From NCBI RefSeq assembly GCF_000002235.5, contig NW_022145611.1:21296298-21360297 (forward strand): a stretch of 64,000 bases of DNA, read 5' to 3'. The stretch comes from Strongylocentrotus purpuratus (lineage: Eukaryota; Echinodermata; Echinoidea; Camarodonta; Strongylocentrotidae). The position numbers and the translations under genes are program-made. Below, in pieces: positions 1-13,100 of this stretch (position 1 is its first letter; each line of letters starts with the position of its first letter). The notes below the pieces were generated by a model. It had not been told where the DNA came from, ran no database searches, and worked only from the letters and a program-made list of their open reading frames with translations.

Positions 1-179
1 TTATATTATTAATATTTTTTTTTTAAATAGAGGATAGTGAGGCAATGACATCACAGACTCATGAATGAGCTGCCGATTTGTCTTGTGATTTTCAACGTTT
101 TTTATTTCATTGAAAATTCATAATAACATTCTTCAAACTTTTTTGATTGGTTTGTCTGATTGTTCTGCTTCTATTGATA

Positions 180-207
180 TTAAGTTATTTTTGGAGTGGA
201 CTTGCCC
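180..207. repeat. Partial end of TTAA element II family
   Basis: TTATTTTTGGAGTGGACTTG followed by CCC matches the terminal repeat of the element at 47008-47166. The outer TTAA is not preserved and no partner end was found to the left, so this looks like a truncated copy. Confidence 0.6.
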
Positions 208-1254
208 TGGATTACTTTCGACGTAGCTTTGACTATCACAATGGCTTGAAGGATTTCGTCGCCGTGGTCAGATACAGACAGCGATTTGCCATCCGTTGAG
301 CTCTCCGCTTTCTCTGAGCTGACATACCGATCCAGATAGCGATGTCTGCCATTGTCAGAGGTCTTAAGATTGATCTATGAGGAGATTAACATTTCATTTT
401 GTATCGGAATTAGGGACTTTATTGTTCATTTACCATGAATACATGATTGCTAACTTCTTTTCTAAAGATGTATGGTTTGTTAATATTTTTAATCTATTTA
501 ATCTATTTTAGTTACAAAACTTTCTCATATTTTGATTCTTACCGCAAAAGTAGCAGGTTTTTTTTCAATACAAGTTTGATAGCTTGAAAATATTCGCTAA
601 CTTTTGAATTTAAACTGATTTAGATTATTATAAAAAGGCCAAACAAACATTATCATAGATACCTTTTAATACTATTTCTAACGTATAACAGAAATCTGTA
701 GTAAGATCCGTTTACGCATATTACTAAGTTAGTAATAGCGGAGACTTTTTTTTTCCATTGATTTAGACGAAATAAATGCAAGAATGAAAGGGGGCATTAA
801 TTCTTTTGGATTGGATTGGATTGGACTGATTGAGTTACCTGATCACAAACGTATTTCCGATAATCTGAAGAACAAATCGATTGGATTCGATGAAGAAAGT
901 TTCGAAAGAGTAGGAAGAAGCAACAGGTGCACTCCGAAGCTAGATCAAAACTGGACACAGAGCACGCGTCATTGTTTGTTGTTCCAAGAGACCATTCAAC
1001 GCGCGTCCTTACCAACCATTGTGTCGTCATTGATGGAAAACTTTGAGCCAATCAGAACGCAGCGCAATGCACTGGCCAATGAAAGCGTCGTATTATTACG
1101 TCACAGTGACGTATATCTCAGTGAGCAGCTAGCTAGCTAGCTAGCTGTAGGCTGGTAGTTTGATGATGATGATGATGAACAGCATTTGTATGGCGCCATA
1201 TATCTGTTTCAGAAAACATTCAAAGGCGCGAGCTCCTCCAATAAAATTAGCATT

Positions 1255-1335
1255 TAGTTTGGTGTTGGCACGTTGGTAGAGCGATGATCACGTGGACGGA
1301 AGATGTCAGGTTCGAAACATGACGAAGGCTAAGGC
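1255..1335 (+). repeat. tRNA-derived SINE head or tRNA-like remnant
   Basis: A-box-like TGGCACGTTGG at 1266-1276 and B-box GGTTCGAAAC at 1309-1318, spaced as in a tRNA gene. No acceptor stem closes, so it is not a functional tRNA. It is probably the head of a SINE. No second copy was seen in the window. Confidence 0.45.
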
Positions 1336-1724
1336 GAAGATCAAGAGGTCTTTGAACTTTATGTAGTAATTGGACAAGGAAAACGATGGCAGATTAAGAT
1401 GGCTTGTATAATTAATATTCTATATATTAACAAATTGACCCACTTCAGGTACATGTAGTTACAGAGGTATGGCTAATTCAATTTTTGTTTTTAAGGCCGT
1501 CTGTAGGCCCACTAGTTGGACAAGAAGGGATTAGACCACCCAGCGAGGTCACTGACAGCTCTCAATTAACATAAGAAAAAGAGGATCATGGGGGACCAAC
1601 AGGCACCGATTGGGGAAGTTTTCTATATGGAGGGAGCAAGTAGCTACTAGTAGTCCCCCCCCCCCCCCCCCCCTCCCACTCCGAGAACGGACGGACCCCA
1701 TGCGTGTTGCCAAAATGTCCTTTT

Positions 1725-1885
1725 CGTAACAAAAGAAAAAGGTCGACCCGTATTGACTTTACACACCGGACTTTTGCTGAAAAGGGGGGGGGGGGGTGCT
1801 GAAAAAGGCTCGTATACAAAAGAAAAAGGTCGAGCCGTATTGACTTTACACACCGGACTTTTGCTGAAAAGGGGGGGGGGGGGGG
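1725..1885. repeat. Tandem duplication ending in poly(G)
   Basis: ACAAAAGAAAAAGGTCGA, CCGTATTGACTTTACACACC and GGACTTTTGCTGAAAAGGGG occur twice, at about 1729-1793 and 1817-1880, about 88 bp apart. Each ends in a G-homopolymer of 12-18. The copies differ by a few bases only. Confidence 0.92.
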
Positions 1886-2815
1886 GGTCGGTTGGAACAC
1901 GCATATGCGTACCCTAAATAACACTGAGTTGGGGGGGGGGCAGGGCTAGTAGTACAGTGGGGCTTTAATGTCCGTCGTTTGGCCAACATGTTTGTGGAAT
2001 GGTGCCCCACTTGCCAAATATGGGTTAAATTGAAGGGGGTAGGAATTAACGTAGTAGGTGATCTGACACGGAATAGGCTATTTTCGTAATGTAACCAAAT
2101 ATAATGCATACGTCTTTGTGAAGAGCCTCTTTACAAAGCAACTATTTCATTCACCGTGATAAGAATAATGGTATTTTAATAGACAGAATCCTATAACTGC
2201 ATACATTAGTTGTTGCCAGGTAGGACCACATACATTATTGCTCACCCTACCTAGCTACACTTAATATATGCAGTTTGCATTCTATTGAAATACTCTTACT
2301 CTTATCAGGTGAATGGAATAATTTGTCTTGAAGCACTTAAATTTGGTAACATTACGAAAATGGCCTATTCCCCCCTCCCTCTTCCATTTTGATAACCCCC
2401 CCCCCCCCCCCCGACACACACACTCTCTCTCACTCTCTCTGTTTTTACCTTTCTTTCTTCGTTTCGGCTCTTTCCCAAAGAGAAACAATAATCATCATCA
2501 CTGGAACTAACCACTTTCTTCTTCCCATTTTATAATCTCTTCCATAACAAAAAATTGTTTATCTCACTCTCTCTCTCTCTCTCCCCCTCCTTCTCAGTGG
2601 TGTTCATATTTGTCCCGCTAGATCGGAGGCTTTTAAGTTTTCTAATCGAGCAATATGAAAAAGTATCCACAGCCCCCCCCCCCCCCCCCTCAAAAAAAAA
2701 AAAAAAAAAAAGTGGTCCCTTGGATATGAATGGGGAATTAATATTGGGAAAAAATTACATATTGTCTATTTTTTCACGCACAAAATAGAAAAGCAACAAT
2801 ATATGAATTTATAAG

Positions 2816-4955
2816 TTGAATTTATTAATATGCTACCCTTTTACCACACACAACCCCGGATAAGCACTTACACAACTCTATGATAAGACTGTAATATTAG
2901 TGACCATATTACCACTTTTTATATATTTCCACTTCTTTTAACTTTCCACTACACTAAACAATCTATTTGTTAAAAAAAAAACCTTTAGTCCAATAGGATT
3001 CAACCACTCTTGTAATTTCAAAACAATTTTTAAAACCAGTTTCACCCGCAAGTTCATGAAAAAGAGCACCTTATGTGCTAGTACAAAATGTGTCGCCAAG
3101 TGGAGAAAGTATTGCGATATATGTTACTCAAATCATTTGTGCACCCTCAACGTGTATTTCAAACCAAAGAAAATACAATGAATACAATTGTTTGATACAA
3201 AAAGAACATTAAAACTGTTACATGGTACAAATAGATTGTCAAACATGAAAGAATTTCCGTATTCAGTAAGTGAGGAAGATGGTTGCATATATATATGTAA
3301 GATCTAAAAAGGCATGATTAATAAGACAAAGAACATGGTACCTAAGAGACCTGATATAGTTTCTATTCTTATTGTTGAAAAATATATAAGTTGATGTATA
3401 ATTCAGTTGCAGTGAAAAGTTTTCCAAGGCTTACTGTCAAAGTGAAAATATGCTTATAGATCAATCCAATTTTCAATTTTTTGAACATGATTCTTTAACA
3501 CTCAAACAAAATTCTTTCAACTTTGATTATAATCCATGACTGTGACAGTTACATGATTGTTTTCCAAGCCAGCTTTTCATTATATACAAATTAAAATGAG
3601 AGAATAATTAGACTTGATTGAAGCAGAGATTTCAATGCATGATAAAGTTTATACTCCAGCAAATTTCAATTTGATTGACTGATCAGATAATTTCTCAACA
3701 AATTTATTTGTTGAGAATCGATTCTTTTCTGTAATTTCCTTTCATGAGTTTGCGCCCAGCACAATAACAGAGTGACATCAAGGCAAATGGCATTGCTTAT
3801 AACCCAAGCAAAGTACTGTTTTTCTTTTATTATTTGCAGTTTGAAAGAACCCTCATTTTCACAATAACAGTCATAGTTATCTAACCCTGCAATTTCATAA
3901 CACATGGAAAATATATTGAAAATATGTCTCTATGCGTTTTTCAGAATAATTACCCTGGCATTGATATATATTTTTCTACTGGAAGTTCTTGGTACAAGAA
4001 AAAAAAAGGCTTTTGAAAATGGGAGAGTGATCAATGAATTCATATGTTTTTTCACTCTGTGAAATTACATCTTTTTGTAGTTTTTAGCATACTATTAGGA
4101 CCCCCTCTATATTGATGCAGTCCTCCAAAGAAAAAAATCAAAATATACAAGCACTTACTATTATGTAACTTCTATCACAAAAAGCACTTTTAAGTACACG
4201 CTGTAACAACATTGAATACATACTCACTACTTTCATGCTCTTACGATAAACAATTATATCTTTCAATTCCCAAGCATACCTATTACCTTCCACTGTCAAA
4301 TTATGGCTATACAGAGTGCGTAAGATAAAGTGATATTCAATTCTAAAACTTCTGACATATTTCATGCCAAGCAACATAATTCAGAGTGAAACTAATATAT
4401 CTTTTAAACATGATATGATTTGTTAGTGCAAAGACATTATCACACTAACTGTAGTGAGCAGATCCTAAATTGCTTCTATTTTAAACTATATTATGAAAAA
4501 ATATCAATACTACATGTATTTCATACAAAAAGTTTGATCAATCATTTGAAATAATCAAGATTGGATTTTATACCGCCATTCAAATGGCCCTTTAGTACAG
4601 AGTATTTGAAATAACTGGAATTGAATTGTATAATACCAATAAAATAACCCACAAGAATAGGTTATAAGACACACAAATATTGAAATATTTCTATTTGTTT
4701 CTATTCATCCTCTATCTCTGCTGAGCTAGACTCGATCTCTACATCATTCTAATTGGATTTTTCAGATATAATTATTTTACATGTGAATTACATTCGCTAT
4801 CGATATACAAAAGTTTCATTTTGAGTTTAAAAAATACATGATAATCTCCTGATTTTGTGAGAGGTATCACCTGGCCTGTAATGACCTTCGTGACCTTTGA
4901 CCCTGGTAGTAATTTCTGTCACTCTCACTCTCACTCTCTCTGGTCCCCATCCAAT
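2816..4955 (-). other. Probable 3' UTR and adjacent unique sequence, end unresolved
   Basis: AT-rich and largely free of recognisable repeats, starting at the calpain stop codon. Just after the stop is a short (CTCACT) run on the plus strand, followed by a TGACC-rich patch at 4882-4905. Candidate AATAAA signals on the minus strand (TTTATT on plus) occur around 2821, 3701 and 3826, but none can be chosen from sequence alone. No open frame of interest is seen on either strand. Confidence 0.35.
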
Positions 4956-4982
4956 CTAAGAGTAGATGTTCATCGTCAGGAA
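4956..4982 (-). CDS. Calpain coding exon 21 (residues 778-785 and stop)
   Basis: 27 coding bases, acceptor CTACAG. It reads FLTMNIYS then TAG. This aligns with the EWLxLTMYS C-terminus found in most classical calpains and closes the frame exactly, which confirms the chain of exon phases. Confidence 0.93.
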   Translation of the reverse strand, partial: FLTMNIYS

Positions 4983-6987
4983 CTGTAGAAAACAAGCAAA
5001 TCAAAGAAATAATGAGACATTTTGAAAAAGAATTGATAAGTCGATAATCGATACGTAGAAAACACATATTATTAAGGGCAATTTAATGAAAAAAAGAGAC
5101 ATTTTGACAAAGGTGTGCAATTCTAATCAGTCATATCAAGAGCAACTTATCATTTTGGAAAAGGAGTAGCATGTCTGAAAGAATATTCTGTGTCCATTAC
5201 AACATGCTCCCTATTTTCATCCTCTTCATCATTCTTGATGAGTCTAGATTGATATTTCATCTCGGTGGCATCAAACCAGAACAATCCTTGACGACGTTGT
5301 CTCTATTTGCTGCATGACATGATGCACGCTTGCTCTTATAGTGAACTAACAAGTAAAGGCTCGTTCAGACATGACATGGCAAAACCGGTGCTTTTTTTAA
5401 CGGCGGTTTACCACGCCATATGTGAACATGCCTTGAGAGTATTATAATAACTGCTAATATTATAGAATGAAAAAATAAGAATATGCCAGACATCATGGAA
5501 AGCCAATTTACTGGTTCTAATAATTACACAATATCTGTACCATTTCAAGAGATTTGTAACCTTTGAATACCTTGAAATGTTTCATTAAATATCCAAATTG
5601 AGATGATACAAACAAGAAATCAAATCTAGCATGATGTCTTTTCACAAAAACAATGTTTTTATCTTCTAACTTTTTAGACTGTTTCTAAGGCAGGGTATTT
5701 TACTGACACTACTCCAGATTTACTGTATACTGCTGCTCACAATGTCCTGATGTGTCAACACTCATATCCCACAATGCATCACCAAGTGCATGAAGCGCAC
5801 ATGATGATGCTTGGGTACAGGAACCAGGGAATCGCTTTATGTACACCTTCACCTTCAAGATGGTGCAAGTAAAGATACATTACAGTAGTGGTAGTGATTC
5901 TGGTAAAATAACCTGCCTTTAAATTACACAGAAATCATATGATAACAAAATTGAGCACTTTAGATTGCCACTTTTCCATAACAACTTACTTCATCTAATC
6001 CAAACGAGGCATTGCCCCCACGACTCTTGGCTGCAAAGGAGGCTAGAAGTAAAAATAGAATGGAAGAAAACGAAAATAAATATAACATGATTCATTAAAA
6101 ATAAAAGATTGGCCTCATGCCTTGGTTGCCAAGGATACCACATTTAAATAATTTTTGTTGAAAATTGAACTCTTAAAATCTGTTTTAAAACTACCAAAGA
6201 TTTTGCCACACAGATTACTATATATATATATTCACTCTATAAATTACTTTAAGATCTACTTAGTAGTTTTGTGATATTGTACATGTACATTTCAATATAT
6301 CAAAGAAGATAAATGAAGATACTATTGTTTATTTGTGTAAAGGGATGACCAAAACACCCTTTAGTCTTCAGAGGTGAAGTTTTATCTTCAGGAGTTGTCA
6401 CTGACAGATATTAATATTCCATCCACATTCAATGGTGTTCAAAGATATTTGAAGGACTGTACTTCACAGAAAAGATAAGTTTTACAGCTGGATATATTCC
6501 CCAAGATCTCCCAATAATTCCTTACTCTACAGGTCTAAAAAGCAGTGACTCTTAAGGCAAAAGCAGGACTACAATGTATTTTACATACTTTTACACAGGA
6601 GATTTCAGAAAATTGAGGAATCTAGATTTGGAACATAACTTTCAAGGTCATAAAATATATCATCCCTTTAAAATAGGAACGATTGGCAACTCTGTTGTAT
6701 GTATTTATTTAAAGCCACTCTTCAGGGAAAATTCAAGATAAATGGGAGAGACTGTACTCACTGAACATGTACTTGAGCTTGATGGCAGCAGCAATGAAGG
6801 AGTCGAATGAAACGGTACCCTTCTTGTCCGCATAGCGCAGAATCAGGGCACTGAATGATTCATTGCTCAGTTTGAATCCTGTCAGAGAAAGGAAATAAAA
6901 AAGAAGAAATGATAAAGATATCAAAGACAGCTAGCACTTTCTTTATCATCATTAACATCACCGTCCTCATCACCATCACCACCATTC

Positions 6988-7033
<46 letters not shown>

Positions 7034-7086
7034 TATCATCATCTTCTTCATCATCATCTTCACCATCATCATTATCACCATCATCA

Positions 7087-7123
<37 letters not shown>

Positions 7124-10100
7124 CCATCACCATCACCATCATCATCATCATCATCATCACCACCATCATCACCACCGTCATCGTCATCACCATCATCACC
7201 ATCACCAACATCATCATCATCATCACCACCGTCATTACCACCATCATCATCATCACCATCACCATCATCATATTCTTCATCATCATCGTCATCATCATCA
7301 TCATCTTCATTGTTTAGCATCCTTTTTAGCCACACTGAGGGGTTGGATGTTCAATTTCCCTTATGCCCCCCCCCCCCCCCCCCCCTCTCCAGGCCGGCCT
7401 TCAGCATCCACCTGGTAGAGGCCAGATGATCTCAATTATATAAGCTTTAAAAAACTTATTTAAGATACCAGTTGGTCATCTAAATTATTTCTAAAGTACA
7501 TCCAAACAATATAGCACTGTAAGTTCTGTACATTTGAAGCGTGAAAAATCACTTAACAGACAAATGGAAGAGCCTGAAATCAGGCAGAGACTGAAAACTA
7601 ACATAACCAGTGACGAAAATGTTCTTATTTGTAATTACCCCTTGAATAACTTTCTAGAAGATAGAATTTCAATGATAAATATTTCTTATGTAATATCAGC
7701 CTTCAGGTGAAATAAACTGCATGTGGCACTCAAAGGGTTAAAATCACTGTTCTTGTTTGACTAATTCTTTTATGAATGCATTTTGACCAGGTTTGGTAAA
7801 GTTATTTGACTTGAAAGAGGAAATGTCTTACCAAGTGAGCGTAGAGCACCCTTCATCTCGTAGCCATTGAATGAGCCAGACTTGTCTTGGTCATACTTCT
7901 TGAAAACAGCCTGTAAAAATGCAAAACATGACATCACCTTTGGGTTACTTAGAGCAAATACAATCAATTTCTGTTTGAAAGGTAGAAAACCCATATATAT
8001 TGGACAGGCCTGTTTTCCATAATCAATTTTATTCAAAAATAGCATCTCACTTCCCTTCCATAAAAGAAATCATCAATTATTTAGAGATTATCAGGCAAGA
8101 ACTGCATAACATTCACTTAACTAGTTGCATGTTGGAACCGAGTGGCTCATGTAGCAAGCCTATTGAAGTAAGAGAATGCAGTAGTCAGCGGGTTAAATAG
8201 AATAGATAGTGCTGAATAGATGTATTTTTGATACAGACCTTCCATGAGCTGATGTTCTGCCACAGCTCTCTGAACTCTTCGAATCCAAGTTTGCCAGAAC
8301 GATCGTCCTGAATGAAAACGCTAAGGAATTGTCATATTTATTCATTCATTTATTCAAACATATTTATAAAGAATGACAAACCCAGTTTGCTTTTTGCACC
8401 TTATAAACAAGTACACAATACTAGACAACATGCAGATATGGACTTGTCCCTTGTGACTTTATGATTGAAGTACACAAGCTAACAAATTAGATCCTCAGAT
8501 GCAAAAGAAGCTAATCTTTCTAAAAGGTAGAAAATGAAAAGAGAACAATTATAACACATTTATTTCTCTGTTCACTTCATCATGCAGCATTGTAATTATT
8601 CCTTGGTTTGCATGTTTTGACAATTAATGCTCCACACTAAATTTCTACACTAACCAACATCCTAACCTCAAAAGGCTCGAACCAGGACTTAACACTAGAC
8701 CTAACCCTAAGGCTAACCCTAAACCTGAATGCAACCCTATCCCTACAAAATTATCCAGTTTAAATCCCCCCCATCTGTTAATTTCTATGTAATACATTTA
8801 TAAGTTATACACCACACTACACGGATAGATACTTCTACCTTGACAAGGGCCACTGTTTCATAAAACTTGTTATCAATAACAAATGCTAAAATTCTATGAC
8901 AAATTTGCTCACAGCCAATCCAATGCAGCTATTTCAGTAGCTTATAACAGTAATTGGAACTTCTTATTGATAACAAGTTTTATGAAACAGGGCCATGATG
9001 TGGGAAGAAAGGCCTGTGGGCCATAGTCATTTAGTCGACCTATTCCTTCCCAGTCCGCCTGGAAGTGTCTATATCCAATCCATATGATCTTAGTGTGTTA
9101 TTGCGTTAATAACTCTTTTGAATCATTGTTGGTTGATATTTAATATTGCATGTATTGTAAGTACCACTAAATTAAATAATGCTAATAATAGAGTCAGAAA
9201 GGATACATCGGTGAGAGCGACCATACTCTTGCAGGATTCCAGGCTAAATCCACCCCCTTGGAGCTCTGAAATAGTTGCAGGAAAGAATTTAAAAAGGATA
9301 AAAACAATCAATTTCTGCTTTGATGCTACAGCATCAAAATAAAGTTCATTATTTCAATTTTTCATTAAACGGTAATACATTTTAAAAAGGGTTATCATGC
9401 AACACTGGTACAGAATTATGTTATCTTGTAGCAAAAGGAGGACAAATTGCATTCAGCATCCAAGAAAAAGTGTAGAAACCCACACTAGATAAAGGTAATC
9501 GTCATGCTGTTATATTAGACTAAATATAGAGAGAGACTAGTTTATAAAGTAAATTATAAATAAATTATGTGCAAATACATAACAAGTCTCAATGAAATAA
9601 AAGTTCAAATTCATTTTTTGTTGTTAATCATAAACGGGTCTGAATCAATATCTTTCACAGTTTTGAGCTTATTAGACATATTTGTAATGTTATGTATTCA
9701 CACATAAGGACCATTTACAATTGGTATCATTACAATTATTTTTTAAATCTTGGCATGAAAAAAACAATCTTCTTCTTTGAAAGATACATCCTTCAAAAGA
9801 AAATAAATTGCCATAAACATGCAATACGATGTTTCCATTACTAAATGAATAATAATTGAACTAATAATTTTCTTACACAAGAGAACTTGTTAAAATGTTG
9901 ATAAGTTTTGCAAGTTGTAAACAAAAATAAAAGGTATTAATGAGATTAATCAGCATGCACACATTTCAGCATTTCTTACTTCTTTTACTCTTTGAAATCT
10001 TGTAGGAAAACAAAAACAATAACGAAGAAGCTAAAAAACTGTTTGCATCATCTCAGAAAATCTCATAATTGCACTCTCATTATCATTTCTATTGAATTAC

Positions 10101-13100
10101 CATCAGTTTCTTCAAGGAGATCTTCTCGTCACAAAGTTGTGAGCGTTTCATGAGAGAAGAAAATCAATTCATATTATCAACACCAACACCATGTATTTCT
10201 TACCACCAGGTACTTGTAAATCTGCATCCACAGTCAGTCAAAACGGGTGTTGCAAGCACAATTAACGAATCACATGTTACAGCAAATGCGAAGGCGAAGA
10301 ACAGAAGTGTGAGAGAAAAGTGAGCGGGTGAAAGTCATGCAAATATGGGTAAGGAAAGAGAACAAAATGCATATACTTTGATGGGCCTTGATAAGGATAT
10401 AAGGCCATGAATGTCTCACGCAGAAGGACATTAGCGCTGTATACTCGAATGCACAGTGTTAACGCCCTTCTGCTTCTAATGATGATAGTGTGCGTGTTAA
10501 AAAACTGAATAAAATGCATTATGAAGCATATACTATGAATAATGATTCTAAGTGAGGAAAGCATTGCATCATTTTACTGACTGTCACTTAACTAGCAGAT
10601 TAATTCCAAGTTTGCTGATCACTAAATTAGCAAATATGGTTGAGAAAACAAGTATTTAAAACAGAATGAGGCTTGATGCTGTTGAGATCGATCAAATAAA
10701 GACTAAGCCTGGGTAAATTAAAACCATGCAAATTTTGTCTTTTTCTATTATCTAACAAAACCTTGATATCAAGGCTTTATTAGATGATAGAAAACAAAAA
10801 CATGTAAAATTCAATATGAACTGGAGAAAGGTCTCCATTTTATTATTATTCTTTTCATTTTTTTTTTTTTGGGGGGGGGGGGTTTGTGGAAAACATGAGA
10901 AATGTGTAACAGCTATCAGCACAAAGGTCACAATTTTCCAGCAAATAAATTCTTTCAGCAACATGAAACACAATAATTTTAAGACCGGTAGCTGGAAATT
11001 GGCAGAAGTAATTGGTAAATTGATGCAATGCTTACAAACAACTACATATGGACAAAATGCAACAACATGCAAACTACAGTGGGAAAAATGCAAAAATACA
11101 CATGGCAAGACAACATCTCTTTCTAAACCTGTCAAAATGATACCTATGTTGTACTGGAATGGAATGGAACATAAATAAATGCCTACATTTTGAACGATTA
11201 TCTATTTTCCCCTAATCTTAATATGTTGACTCCTGAAGTGTCTCATTCCACACAGGCATTGTTCAGGAACCACCCAATTCCAGTAGCTAATGGCTTAATA
11301 GCAAACTAGATAAAATTTAGCTTATTTTCAACTTGATTTTGATTTCATTTTTTAGGAAGATAACAGTTTTTTGAAGCTCTTTAAAAAATTATATAATAAA
11401 ATCAAATGCAACACACGTTTCATTTTACTAACTGACACAGTGAGGAAAACATCAAAATTTTTGTTTGACCAAAGAAGCATTTGGGGAATACAGAACAGCG
11501 GGAAGACTGTTGGGACTACGCAATACAATTTTGTTGGGAAATGATAACATTAATGCCAAGGAAATAAAAACTGATATCTGCTATTGAATTTCCATTTTTG
11601 ATCACAAATATCTTTAGACAAAACAGCCAATCATTTTAGGGTCATCTTTAAAGTTGGAGCAGCAGCAGGAAGGGGTATATCAAAAACAAGAAAAGGATTT
11701 CTAAATGCATAAATGATCAAACAGTAGAAGGATTTTTTTCCTTCAAAGCTGATATCACAAAAACAACAATCACTGCTAAATCAAAAAGAATTTACAGATA
11801 CTAAAATGAGGAAAGTGAAGAGTAGATTATCAAATGACAATTTTGTCTAATCTAACATTTAGGCATTTGTGATTTAGGGGTATTTTCTTTCACTGTGAAA
11901 AGCTTGTATTTTTACAATTGCAAGAGTGGGATTTGATAGGTCGTTTCAAAACAAATAAGTGAAAAGTAGAGAAAAAAATTGCTGGCTATTGATCAGGGAA
12001 CACAAGAAAAGCCTTTTGTTTCAAAAGAGAATTTTGGGGTTTTGTTGTCTTACTGACCTTCTGTGTAATTCACATAAAAATAATATTCATGCAATGATAA
12101 AAGAGAAATTCAAGATATTATTAAATGGTTAATAGTCGTCATAATGCAATAGTACTATTTCTTGCAATATTTAAAAAGATAGGATCAACCAGAGTTGTAG
12201 TCCTTAAGATTCTTAGATACACATTAATAACTGACATGCACATTAAAATTCATACTGTGTGATGTTGTTCAAAAAATGAAAACGAAATTCAATTGTTATT
12301 TTAGTTGAACAATTTCTCAAGAACATTTTAAAGCCTTATTATTTTGATTCTTATCTGACAGGAGGAAATGTACGGTAAGTCAATAAACATGCACAATATT
12401 CACTATGTACATTTCATCCTCCTGGTATAATATAAGCAGTTAAAAATGTATATCTTTAAAAAGTCCACACATGTGTTATACATCGTCATATTCACCTGTG
12501 ATAAAGATTTGTCGCAAATATTGTTATTATGCTGTTACTAGCAGACCTACACCTATAAGAACTTGTACATGTCTGTTGTATCTTTTTAGACAGATTCATA
12601 CCAATTTTGTAATTTTTTTGAAAACATGTATGAATTCTTGGCCCAAATATGATAAGCCTGTCTTATACTCATCATTTTCTTACTTTCCGTTGCTTGTATA
12701 TCATACAAGAGGTTTTGAATATACATATGGATGTAGATGTGAGTACCAAAGCAAACATCAATAAAATATATGATAACAACATTAATATGTATTCTGAATG
12801 ATGGTGATGTTCAGCTTAAAGATGACTGATGTGCTGAAATTCCCAACCTAACCAATAAAAGCTGATAAACAATATCACCATGATGTTTTTGCACATAGAA
12901 ATATATAAGCTGCTGAAGTGCCCATATGTATGCGCCCTTGTTTACCTCAATGGTGTGTTATATCCTGCAATTTCAATAATTATAAATGAAGACAATACCA
13001 ATGATTGATAAAAATAACCATATGAAGATGACTCTGTTTATTCCGTTGACCTGTTTCTATGACCAAACTACAAAGCGTTTGCAATGCTCTCAATAAACAG

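Larger units (their letters stand above)
1..2815. other. Downstream flank, no confident gene
   Basis: AT-rich DNA with many mononucleotide G/C runs (about 1654-1672, 1785, 1870, 1931, 2397, 2673) and CT microsatellites (2420-2445, 2560-2585). An AGCT tandem run ends the open frame near 1128-1146. A 64-codon open frame without ATG (minus, 183-374) is discussed under findings. Other open frames here are low-complexity or lack any recognisable motif. Confidence 0.5.

Noticed and set aside
784..1140. 118-codon open frame on plus, with an opposing 84-codon frame on minus
   Set aside because: No recognisable motif, ends in an AGCT tandem run, and neither strand shows coding periodicity or splice context.
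1586..2109. Pro-rich open frames on minus
   Set aside because: The proline and glycine runs come from G/C homopolymers and the duplicated block; frames change across homopolymers.
6860..7418. Long poly-His, poly-Ile, poly-Met and poly-Asp open frames
   Set aside because: All are translations of the CAT/ATC microsatellite, which lies inside a calpain intron.
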